Shown here piece by piece: positions 31,120 to 41,959 of a stretch of 64,000 nucleotides of DNA (positions within the stretch are counted from its first letter, which is position 1; each line of letters begins with the position of its first letter). Source of the DNA: Ottelia alismoides (lineage: Eukaryota > Streptophyta > Magnoliopsida > Alismatales > Hydrocharitaceae); the NCBI GenBank assembly GCA_037367405.1, contig JAZKJV010007258.1, positions 62,001 through 126,000 on the forward strand, in the 5' to 3' direction. The notes under the pieces are model-generated. The model was given only the letters and a program-made list of their open reading frames with translations, was not told the DNA's origin and ran no database searches. The translations under genes were made by a program, and so were the position numbers.

Positions 31120-33660
31120 TGAAGGTTATGGATAAAACCTTAAGCGTATCATGGAAGCGTAAAGGATGCATCACATGTGATCAGGAGCGATTAGTCACGC
31201 TAGTGGCTTGGGGCAGCAAGATTTAAAAAAATTGTAAGCGATGAAACCACATGATCCAAGAACACTTCTCCAATCATTTCATATAAACCACATAGAAGAT
31301 ATAGGAATACCTCTTGAAACCTTGTTTCGATCGAAGCCTCTATAAAAGGAGGACACCTGACTCAAGTACGACCTGACAGAGAAGATGCTTGCGAGCATGT
31401 TGATGAGACACGTCCTTCTCGCAATCTATTATGTTGATCCAAGCGACGGATCTCCTGATTTCATCATACGAAATCCGAGGTCTTCTTCGCGTACTAGAAG
31501 CACTGGGGAAGATGAAGATACACGAGCGGTCGAAGCAGTAGCACACTGGCATAGCGATGATGATGATCCTCTCTAGGTCAAAAGTGCACAACCACTTCAA
31601 ATAGTGAGAGAGGGGGCGTGTATGATGAGAGAGAGAGAGAGAGCTTGTGAATTCTATGATGTAAAAGAAGAACTAGGTTCCATCTTCTTTTATAATATTT
31701 TAGGAGTCCATGGATCACAATCCATGTACAACACAAATCCAAAGGTTGAGATTGATTTGTATTTATTTCAATGGCAATGATTTTATTGTAAAAAATACAA
31801 CAATTAATTCAATTAAATATATTTAATAATTATCAATATAAATAAATTCAATTAAATGAATAGGCATTAAATGATAAGGTAAGGAGGCAAGCTCCTTCCT
31901 ATTAAGGGGGGTGGACGACCACCTTGAATTAGGACTAGGGTGGATGTCCCCATCCCCTTATGGAAGGAGCTCAATCTTTTCCAATCATGTGAGATTGCAA
32001 TCTCACATAATATTTTAATTATTTGCAACAACATTTATTGAAATTTTTTTCACAAAAATAATTCCAAATTATTTTGTGACAATTTCAATCATTCCATTGA
32101 AAATTATGAATCATATTCACACACCCAAAATAGAATGTAAATTGGATTTTCAATCAATTTGTCCAATGTGAATCCAATTCACATACATATTTAAATTGTA
32201 GATGCTATTTACAAATAACTCTCTCTATTATATTATAAATCACATTTATAATATATGATTAATATGATAGTATTATCGACAATATTCATATCCATGATAA
32301 TTAAATCACATTTAATTATATCAGATCATCATTCTCAAGCTTCTAATTAATATGAATCACATTCACATTATTCACGATAATTAAATCACATTTAATTATC
32401 AAATTCTCAATGCGTAGATATACATTTCATTAATGGAATTATTCTTGAAATCTTTCAAGAACAGTATGCTTTATCCACGAATACTTGGAGATAAGGACAT
32501 GGCATTGTATATTCCATGTATAATGACTTGGATATTGAGATCATATCTCAAATCCATATCTCTAGGACCTCATAAATGTTTGATTAAATTAATGCTGCAA
32601 ATCTAATCTTCTCAATGCATCTGAATCTCATTCAGATCAATGCCCAATATTTGGACTAAGATTATATCTCTTCTCTACTATGAGGAGTCACTAAAATCCA
32701 AACCTGTATCATGACTCCTTCAGAATAGAAGCAACATGGTTATAAAATCGTTTATTGTTTACATCACCCTCGAGTATTCCTAATACCCGTACATCTTCCA
32801 TACTGGAAGACCTAAAATAAACCCAAAGATTTAGATAAATTTTACACCTTCTTTTTAAGGGTTTTATCATTAGGTATCTCATTCGATCATTGGGAGTTAG
32901 TATCGATCATATGCTTTTCAAAAAAATATATCATACCTACGAATTCTTGTCATGCTTCCAAAGCAAGACGATCATGCATGGAATTTGATTCCTCCCAATA
33001 CCTCATGAGTGAGCCCATCTCTTCCTATTCACAAGTGAACCTGTATAATCCTTTGAGAGATCATATTACTCATATGCCCTTGTATGCACACCAGCTCAGC
33101 GGTGTATAGACCTTGATGTGGTCATTAACCTATAAATATGCCAAATGTACATACTCGGATATATAGCAATACATCTGTCTTGGTCAGTTGATGCATCCCT
33201 ATATCGTGACAGTATATGACATAGATCTGGTTATCTCGATCTCATTAAGTTAACTATTTAATCTAACTTATCTGACACCTCCAAATCTCTACTCCTATAC
33301 AGATGACCTGCATCAAGAGGTTGGTCCAATATCAACATTTAGAGAAGGATTGCCATCTCCTTCTCAGACTATAGATCATCTCTTCATAATCATTTGACGG
33401 TGCTTGATGAGTCCTCAGTCTAACTCCTTAGATATTCATCCAAGCACCAACCTCTATGATTCAATCATTGAATCAACCGTTGTATGATCATTAAGATGGT
33501 CATGGTACATAACCCATTTTGTACTAAGGGACCTTATAGTGCATTATACCATTTAATCTCAGATAGTGAGTGAAGTAAATCAATTTATTTTATTGATATA
33601 TCAAAGATTTCAATAATGTTTATTGTAGAAATAGTTCTCTTTGTGCTCATATGGCTAACA
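31120..33660 (-). repeat. Element D 5' LTR (2541 bp)
   Basis: Minus strand start TGTTAGCCATATGAGC at 33660, end ACCTTCA at 31120 before the primer site. Aligns along its length with 22761-25462, with indels (161 bp length difference) and many substitutions, so the insertion is old. Confidence 0.88.
31688..31694 (-). promoter_or_regulatory. TATA box in element D 5' LTR
   Basis: TATAAAA on the minus strand in context ATATTATAAAAGAAGATGG, conserved with 23335-23341 in the other LTR. Confidence 0.55.
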
Positions 33661-33790
33661 ACACGCACGTGCATACACACACGCATACACACATACCAAC
33701 GCACGCACGCAAACACACACACACACACAGACATGTGCCCACACGCACGCGCCCGCACGCGCACACACACAGACATGCATACACACAAGT
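33661..33790. repeat. CA-rich imperfect microsatellite
   Basis: CACACA runs mixed with GCACGCACGC and CCCGCACGCGC. Sits between element D and the truncated LTR of element X and resembles 22560-22760. Confidence 0.88.
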
Positions 33791-35112
33791 TTACGTGTAA
33801 AATGAGGAGCCAAGAATTCCAACCCAATTGACCTGTAAGATAAGCTAAATTCTCCGATTTTTAATTAATTCATGCTAACTACAAATCACTTGAAACCACT
33901 CCACGACGTACATATAACTAACAAGAATAAAGGAAAAATACAAAAAATCACTAACAGAAATAAGTGGACTAGAAACTCAAATCCTAATTTCAGGATAATC
34001 GGACTAAAATGCTGATATCTTCATCGTATAGTGTCTAAGTTGATCCTACTCACTATTGAATGTACATTCAATTACCTTCAAAACAAGACCAAGTTCTAAT
34101 GAATCAGAGCTCATATGTGAAAGTTGGGTTTTGGGCCTCTTTTGTACATTGTGTATTTTACCCGATTTCGACCTATTATTTTATCCACATATTTAACTCT
34201 TTTTATTTGATTTATTTTTCATTTATTTTCTTTGACAAAATTTTTATTAAAATTTGCAAAAGTCAAAATCTCAAATAAGACCAAATCAAAGAAATTAACC
34301 GAATCTGAGTGTTCACTAATAGTCTGTACAAAAGTCTCTTTTTCATACTTTATTTTATTTCTCAATTTTCATTATTAATTAAAATAAAAAAACTAGATTA
34401 ATGTGTAAATATTTGTCCTGGATTTTATCATAAGTTTTTCTGATTTTTATCTTAATTAAAAATGATAAAAAAACAAATGCCAAAAATCTGATCTTCTGTG
34501 TACATAGAGAACCACCAAATAAATCACTTTTTGCAATTGACCTATTTTGGTTTTGATCTCTCTATGAAAGTTGTAGATCTCATTGATACAAGAAATTTTT
34601 GTGAAGAAAATTTTTCGATCCGAGGTTGTTTGCTATTTCTTTCGTATTTATCTTTTTCGTTTATTTTTTGATTTTTCTGGAGCTAATACGTGGCAGCTCC
34701 TGGAGCCACCACATGTCACCCATTTTGAGCTTTTCAAATATTCTTTTTATTAAAAAATATAAAAAATAATATAAATAAGAATAAAAAATTGGCCACCGCA
34801 TGGTATCACCTCAGCCTCCTGATCTTGGTTGATCGGACGACCGAGGCTCATCTTCCTCCTCTCCCAATTTCGGTCACCCCTCTCTTGCAATCTTGCGTTG
34901 CCATCATCAGATGATGATCCCATCTCCGCCGCCTTCACCCTTCCCGTATATGGTAGGCCAATGCCTCCTCCCTTGCCATCTACGATGCCTACCGCCTTCC
35001 TCGTTTGACTGCTGCCACCAATCAAATCCCATCTCCAATCCCCCCCTTCCATCTTCGCTAGTCAGATCCCGACCTTCCCTCCATGGCCACCGTCACCTCA
35101 TCTCTCTCCTCC

Positions 35113-35120
35113 TATTTAAA
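35113..35120 (+). promoter_or_regulatory. Degenerate TATA box in element X LTR
   Basis: TATTTAAA in the context CTCCTATTTAAACGACC, at the place where A and B have CTATAAAA. It lies at the start of the GC-rich block. Confidence 0.45.
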
Positions 35121-35872
35121 CGACCTGTGCCACACATCCTCTTCATTCGCCGTTACACATCAGAGTCATGCACATGACGGTGACAACTCCATCGCGCATC
35201 TCCTCCCTAGTGAGATCTGAGGTTCAACACCTCGTTGCAGATCCATGCCGCTGCATTGCTTCCTCTGCTTCTAATATCTCATACACCGTCGAGCCAACAC
35301 CATTACTCGCTCCCACTCCGCCTCAGCCATGCCTCTGCTTTTGCATGTTTCCATCGATTCAAGCTGAAGTCCTCCACCTCGCGCTTCTTCACCGACTCCT
35401 GCAGCCAGAACACCTGCGATGGCCCCAGCCTTGTTCCACGTCGACTTTCATCTCCCGAAGAAGCTCTACTTTTGAGGACCTGTGAAAGAGAGGGCGAGGC
35501 TCCTCCAGCTACTTCCTCAACCCATCATTGAGGGGCTCCTCCTCCACAAGCTTCATCTCTAGTAGGATCATTTGGCCACCTCGACTATGCCATCCATGCT
35601 TCATCAAGCTCCTCCATTTGATGTTATTCTCTGGCACGTTCCATCCCCGCAAACCTTCATCGAACGCCCCCACTGAACACTGAGCACGAGACTCGAGGCC
35701 CCCACGTAGGTGCGAGGCACGTGCATTGGGGGATTGTTTGCAACCAATCCCTCAGGGGCGCCTTATTCCAGCAAGACCCCCCCTCCCAACGCACGCGATA
35801 CACACATGGGGGGTTGGAGATTTTGCATGAAGACCCTGGGAGATCCATCAATTTCCAGATGCCCCACTCCAC

Positions 35873-35905
35873 TCAAGGGTCACGTGCTTCGCACGTGACT
35901 CTTGG
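35873..35905. promoter_or_regulatory. Inverted pair of G-boxes in element X LTR
   Basis: GGGTCACGTGC, spacer TTC, GCACGTGACTC: two CACGTG boxes (35881 and 35892) in inverted arms of about 15 bp with 13 pairs. The counterparts in B (46318-46342, 55629-55654) keep the same inverted layout. CACGTG is bound by plant bZIP and bHLH factors; a role in LTR control is inference. Confidence 0.5.
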
Positions 35906-36837
35906 AATATTTGCAGAATCCCCCATCTAGGGCTGGTAATCATTCCTTAGTCCCAAACTGCACTTTTATTTGTATTATTACTATTGCAGTTAGAACCCTG
36001 AATTCATCTATAATTTTGAAAAATTTTATTGCATCATTTTATTTATTAAAAATAAGCATTTAATTATTCAATTAATTATTTACATTGTGGCAGCTCATTA
36101 TATTTTTATGCTCTATGATTAATTTATAATAATTATTCTTGTGAAATCTTGCGTATTTTACCCAATCTGTGCTTAGAAATTTATAGACAATTAACAATTG
36201 CTCGAAAAATTATCGAAAATTCGCAGATCATAGAATTAATTGTATTTCACATTGTGTCCAAAAAGAATTGCATTTGCATGCATCATTTGCTCTATAAAAA
36301 TCATTTGTGAATTTCACTAATTAATTTTTAATAGACATAAACTCAACATTTTTGGGCTTAGTATGTTTCTGAGATAATTCAATTATTGACCTATCTTGGA
36401 TAATTTTATTTCCAGATTATTTGCACAAAAATTTCAAAAACAAAACCATAAATTTATTTCATCATTTTTCACATCTCGGCCAAGTTTCATAATTTTTGGA
36501 CTCTATTGAACTGTAAATTGATTTTAGTCCTTAAAATTGGCCACATTTTGCATTAGCATCCATTAATTGCATAAAAAATACAAAAATATCTTCCTCGAAA
36601 ATCGCGTATGAAATGTAATAGACATTAATATAGGTTGTTCCTTTGCCTCCTGTAGTTCGACCATGGGGCTTGCCTAGGCTAAATAAACATAAAACCACTT
36701 CGATTAAAATCGATTAGTTAAATTAAGTGGTTAATTTCATGATTGATTCTGATTACCCACCTACAACGAAATGACAAACTCATTTATTTTAAACACTTAA
36801 TTAACACCAAATAAAGAGGGTAATTTAGGACTCATCA

Positions 36838-37436
36838 GATGGCGTTGTTGCCAGAAGGCAAACATCTTAGATTTTTTTTCTAGAAAATTAGTGCTACGTT
36901 TTCCATACATTCGGTTAGTCCGACCCTCGAGCCTCATCACTGTACATTTCCCATTTTTTCATTTTTTTCTCTGTCATATTTTCCTGTATTTATTTTATTT
37001 TCAACATTTATTTTCTTATATTATTTTTTTATTATTTTTGTGTCACTCTCTTACACTCTGTCGCTTATTTTTCGCGTGAGGTATCCGACGTACGTGAACA
37101 AGATTTCACGAAACCGACACATCTTCACCGATCGCCAAGTCACATTAAAATTAAGATCGAGTCGAGTCATGAGAGAGCATAGAGTACAGGATTTTAATTT
37201 CTGTAATTTTAATAATTTGTAATTAGTTGTTAATTTACAACGGTGCACATTTGGACTCTCGTTTGTTTAACAAGGCCTAAAAACTTTTTCTGTGGTGTGT
37301 CATGTCCTGTTTCACTCTCTACGGTGAGGGTGGGGCCTGACTTGAGTGATTCGTAGGTTAGACTGCGCATACGGCTATTATAACTAATAGGATTATTTTA
37401 TGTGCTTGTAGAACCTAGGACCACACTCCAAATGAC
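36838..37436 (+). other. Element X primer site and leader, followed by deletion of its coding region
   Basis: TGGCGTTGTTGCCAGAA at 36840 is a decayed Asp-tRNA type primer site. The leader matches 40479-41040 of element A (TCCGACGTACGTG, TAAGATCGAGTCGAGTC, CTTTTTCTGTGGTGTG, GAACCTAGGACCACAC) and then joins, at about 37436, base 226 of the next LTR. The whole coding region of X is missing. Confidence 0.8.
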
Positions 37437-40400
37437 CTGAAATCACCTCCACTGTGTACATAACACTAACAAGAATAAATGAAAAATACAAAAAATTAAC
37501 TATCCTAAATAAGTGGACCAAAAACCCAAACCCTAGTTCTAGAATTTTTGGACTAAAACCTCGATATCTTCCTCATCCGATGTCTGATTTGATCCTGTCA
37601 CTTTAGAACTAATGTAAATTCAAATACCTTCAAAACAAGACCAAGTTCAAGTGAATCAGAGCTCATATGTGAAAGTTAGGTTTTGAGCCTCTTTTTTACA
37701 TTTTGTATTTTAACAGTTTTTGACTTATTATTTTATGTACATAATTTAATCATTTTATTTTATTTATTTTTATTTATTTTCTTTGATAAAAGTTTTATTA
37801 AAATATACAAAAATCTAAATCCAAACTGAGCTTGAAATCAATCAAACTAACTGAGTTTGAGTCCTAACTGACAATCTGTACACAAATTGTCTGTTTCGTA
37901 TTTTATTTTATTTCTTCTTTAATAAAAATCCAAAGAAATAGATTAATGTGTAAATATTTATCTTTAATTTTATCATATTTTTCCGGATTTTTATCTAATT
38001 TAAAAAATGGCAAAAAATTTAAAAACCCAAAAACCAAGGTATTCTATATACATGGGATGCCTTAAAAATATCACTTTGCGCAAATGAACGATTTTGGCTT
38101 TGATCTCTTCATGAAAGTTGTAGATCTCATCAAGTTGTAAAGAAAAAGTTTCGATCTGAGGTCATTTGCTATTTATTTTTTATTCATCTTTATCATTTAT
38201 TTTTGAATTTTCTAGAGGTGCCACGTGGCCACTCCTGGAGCCGCCATGTGGCACCCATTTTTGAGCTTCTTAAAATTCGTTTAATTAAAAATTTAAAAAA
38301 AATAATATAAAAAATAAAAATTAAATCAGTGGCCACATGGCATATCTCGGACCGTCCGATCTCGGCCGATCGGATGACCCATAGATGGCCCCCTTCCTCT
38401 ATCTCCTTTCCCAATCGGGAACGAGGTGACGCCACCCGCACCTCCGACATCTTCGTCGCACCGCCTCCTCTGCGAATCCCGTGCATCACTAATCTCAGAT
38501 CTCTGCTTTCCTTCTTAGCTCCGTCTTCGCCTCGCGAATCTCGTCAAATCCGTGAATCGCATCACCGGCGCCCGCGTATCTCGTCCGATCTCATCAACCC
38601 CAATCGTGCCAATCACCCTCTCCAAATCTCATCTCTAATCAACTACGCCGCCTCAAGTCCCCCTCTACCCGCTCCTATAAAACCACGCCGTCGACACACC
38701 ATTCCCGTATCCGCCGGTCCACACAATTGAAGGGAGAAAGCCAACTGGAGGTGACAGCTCCGACACTCCCAACTGTGGCGAGGTTCGAGGTCACCGTACC
38801 TCGTAGGAACTGGAGCCCCAGCCGCGCGCTGCCATTGCTCCGACCTTGTCATCGTCATTGAGCCGCCTACGACTCGCCTCCTCCGCAATTCGACCCCAGC
38901 TTCCATCAATGTCGCCCTCATCTCTAGTTCATCTTCCAAGAGCCCTGCCTTCGACCGCCCTCCTCCTAGGCTCCCGTCGCCACACCACCGTGGTTCACCA
39001 CCAACATCAATCACCGATACCTTCTGCCTTCAACCAATGGCTCCACCGCTCGTTCCACCTCCGTGTTTCCCTTTCACCTCCGACAATGCAGTAACCTCCT
39101 TCAGTAGCTCCTTCACCAGCATAGGTTCATTGACTGGCTTCCTTCATCAAAGCTTCACACGCCCCTGGAATCACCACTTCAGTCGTGTCTCCAGAGCATC
39201 TATCCTCCTCACCTTCGGCCATCATACTCCACATATGGGAGTCAATTTGCGTCCTCCACCTTCCAGCAGGGCTACCACCACTGCTATCATCTACTTCGCC
39301 GACAACGAACCACTGGGTGGGAAGCCCGAGGTCCTCCCACGCGCACTGCAAGTGTATGGGAAACGACAGCAAGGAGCCCCACCCCCGCCCACATGATACG
39401 AACGTGCGAGGTGGAATAATTACGACTACACCCCTAGAGCCCCCTTATTCCACATCCAGTCCAACCTTTACAGGGTCAAGTGACCCGTGGAAAGTTTATG
39501 TAAAACATCTTCTGGGTTTAGGTAATTGCACTATAGTCCTTCTATTGCATTTGGTACTTTATTTATTTATATTAAAACCCCTATGTTCCCCCTTTATTTT
39601 GGACATCTACAAGACATTATTTTTTTATAGAAAAATAACATGGTGTTCTACAATTAATTCTCTACATTACAACATGCTTGTGATATTTTTATGATATGTG
39701 GTTAATTAATAATTATTTTTCTTGCGAAATATGGTATATTTTGCGCATCTTGCACTCTGAAATTCATAAGTAATTAACATAGCTTTGAAAATTGACAAAT
39801 ATTTACAGATTGTTAAATTAGTTGTGTGTCACATCGTGCCCAAAAATAAAGGCATTTGCATTAGTGATTTGCTTTGTAAAAATCATTTTTCAAATTTCAA
39901 TCTTTAATTTTTAATAGGTATTTAAACTCTTATTTTTCAGGGTTAGGATTTTTCTGAGATCAATCATCTAGTGATAGATCTTGGATAATTTTATCCCTTG
40001 AAAATAAATAGGTTTAATATTTATTATAATTAATTATTGAAATTCACTTTGTTTGCATTTAGAAATTAATAAATTATTTATCTTGCATCCAAAAATTCCA
40101 AAAAAAATACAAATTCATTTCATTTACATCTCGACCAAGTTTTGTAATTTTCGGACATTGTTTGATCGAATTAGTTTTTTAGAACCTAAATTTGGCCACA
40201 TTTACATTGGCATCCCAAAATTGCATTAAAAAAACTAAAAAAATATCGTCTCAAAAATCGTACACGAACTTTGATATACATAATTCTAGGTTATTTCTTT
40301 ACCTCATTGAGTTCAACCTAGGGACTTTCCCAAGTAAAATAAACATAAAACCACTCCGATTAAAAATCGATAAAATTCTTGTTGTTATTTCTTGGTTGAT

Positions 40401-40478
40401 TCCGAATTCTACCTTCAACGAAGCGATGCATTAAACGATAATTCACACAAATTAACGCTGGGTTTTCACGGCTCATCA
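37437..40478 (+). repeat. Element A 5' LTR, 5' truncated
   Basis: Starts inside the LTR at TCCAAATGACCTGAAATC and ends CGGCTCATCA before the primer site. Holds a TATA box and the GC-rich downstream block. It also serves as the right-hand LTR of element X, so the two elements are fused in tandem. Confidence 0.85.
38676..38682 (+). promoter_or_regulatory. TATA box in element A 5' LTR
   Basis: TATAAAA in CGCTCCTATAAAACCACGCC. Conserved in the 3' LTR of A (60609-60615) and, inverted, in both LTRs of B. Confidence 0.6.
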
Positions 40479-40480
40479 GA

Positions 40481-40497
40481 TGGCGTCATTGTCAAGG
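40481..40497 (+). other. Element A primer binding site
   Basis: TGGCGTCATTGTCAAGG, a decayed match to TGGCGCCGTTGCCGGGG, the complement of the 3' end of plant Asp tRNA that Tat/Athila-type gypsy elements use. Two bases inside the LTR end TCATCA. Confidence 0.65.
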
Positions 40498-41959
40498 AGG
40501 CAAACAACTTAGATTTTTTTAGAAATTTTTGTGTTCGATTTTCCACATTCAGGTAGTCTGACCTCTGAATCTTCACTGTAAAATTTCCATATTTTTTCCT
40601 TCATTTATTTTATTTCCAGCATTTATTTTCTTATTTTATTTTTTTGTCACTCTATTACATTCTCTCTCTTGTTTTTATTGTGAAGTACCTGACATACATG
40701 GAGCAATTTCTCACAAAAACCGACGCATCTTCACCGACGCCCGAAAAACCGCATTAAAATTAAGATCGAGTCGAGTCGTGAGAGAGCGTAGAGTCTAGTA
40801 TTTATTTTCTATAATTTTAAATTTTGTAATTATTTGCTCATTTATAGAGGTGTTCGTTTGGACTCTCGCATGTGTAAAAAGACCTTGTACTTTTTCTGTG
40901 GTGTGTTGTGGCCTGTTTCACTCTCCGGTGAGGGTAGGGTCCGACTTGAGTGGCTCGTAGGTTTGACCTGCACATATGGCTGTTAGAGCTTTTAAATTTT
41001 TTATTGTGCTCATAGAACCTAGGACCACACTTCACATTATTTGAGATACACATTAGATCGTTCAACTTAGTAAAATTTAAATCAATTCTTCACGGCTAAT
41101 AGAACTTTCTATTAGGTGCAATTTTTATCGGCTTGCATTCATTTAGAATAAATTTTCAATTCTTTTATTACATTCCACATGGAGATTGTGAGGAATCACT
41201 GTAAGTCTTCTAACTGAGCATACACCATCTTTTTTTGTGTGCATTGGCTTTTCACATATTTCTCCTGCCTATTTTGTCCCTTAAAAATCAAAGGAAATTG
41301 GGACTGGACGGTAGATGTGCATTTGTGCTCATCTAATTTTTCAGTGATCGCCTAATTAAAATTTGGACTTCTAAATGAAGCCGACTAAACTAACTCATAA
41401 AATCGAGAAGTTTTGCGGGAGATCAACCCCGACCTTGTATTCATTTATCTGACTGAGTGAGCAAGTGACGACACTTAAGGTTAGAGCCCAGCTTTGAAAT
41501 TTTCATTTAGACTATTGATTCTAAAAACAATTAGCTATTTTTCAGAGAGGAAATAATGGGTAGTCGATAAACGGTCTGGATTTCCTTAGCAGAGTGGGTG
41601 GTTTAAAGGACATTGTGTAAGGCTCCATCCTTAAGTAAAATGGGTAGCCGTTTTATGGTCCGTACTTACATCCACACTTCATGAAAGTGGATGCAACTAG
41701 TCGTAAGAATTCGGGCCAGTCTTTAAGAAAAATTTCGGCACCTATCAACTTGCTAAATTTTTCTAAGATTGAATTTATTACCAACTAAAATTGATAAGAT
41801 AATTTGTCGAACTCTTGCGGCTCCATTGTGTGAGTTGGAAAACCTGGGATTTGATTTGTGTTTGCATTGGTGTGCGTGAACTGATTTTGAAGATCAAAAG
41901 CCATACACTTGTGCCATCACCCTCCTTAATAAAAAATTCTTCTTGTGAATATCATGTGC
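40498..41959 (+). other. Element A leader
   Basis: Untranslated region of about 1.46 kb between primer site and first coding frame. Blocks conserved with B, C and X include AAATTAAGATCGAGTCGAGTC, CTTTTTCTGTGGTGTG, GGAATCACTGTAAGTCTTC and TTCTTACGACTAG-type words on the opposite strand. No frame is kept across copies. Confidence 0.6.

Larger units (their letters stand above)
22761..33660 (-). mobile_element. Copia element D, LTR to LTR (10.9 kb), long LTRs, degenerate
   Basis: Minus-strand Ty1/copia retrotransposon: 5' LTR 31120-33660, primer site, a leader of about 1.75 kb, gag, zinc knuckle, protease, integrase, RT, RNase H, purine tract, 3' LTR 22761-25462. Long LTRs and the RT wording (YASVVGSLIYAM, LSRHGYIKKIL, HGIHLSKGM) suggest an Angela/Tork-like lineage rather than the short-LTR elements on the left; that assignment is by memory of family motifs. 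All domains carry stops or frameshifts. CA-rich DNA flanks both ends, so it probably inserted in one CA tract; the 5-bp flanks (GCATG and ACACG) match at only 3 of 5. Confidence 0.9.
33793..36837 (+). repeat. Element X LTR (large-LTR family), 5' truncated
   Basis: From about 33793 the sequence follows the LTR of elements A and B from about base 142 onward (GATTTTTAATTAATTCATGC, CAAAACAAGACCAAGTTC, CAGAGCTCATATGTGAAAGT). It ends GGACTCATCA at 36837, followed by GATGGCG of the primer site. The left 140 bp including the terminal palindrome are missing at the CA tract. It contains the GC-rich 34790-35700 segment that all copies of this LTR share. Confidence 0.85.

Noticed and set aside
22756..33665. 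Target duplication for element D (GCATG / ACACG)
   Set aside because: Only 3 of 5 bases agree and the flanks are low-complexity, so the match means little.
34893..35531. Pro/Ser-rich open frames in the GC-rich part of the X LTR (and 38329-39694, 46190-47458, 60206-61529) as host genes
   Set aside because: They recur in every LTR of the family, in different frames and with different breaks. They reflect base composition of the LTR block, not a conserved protein.
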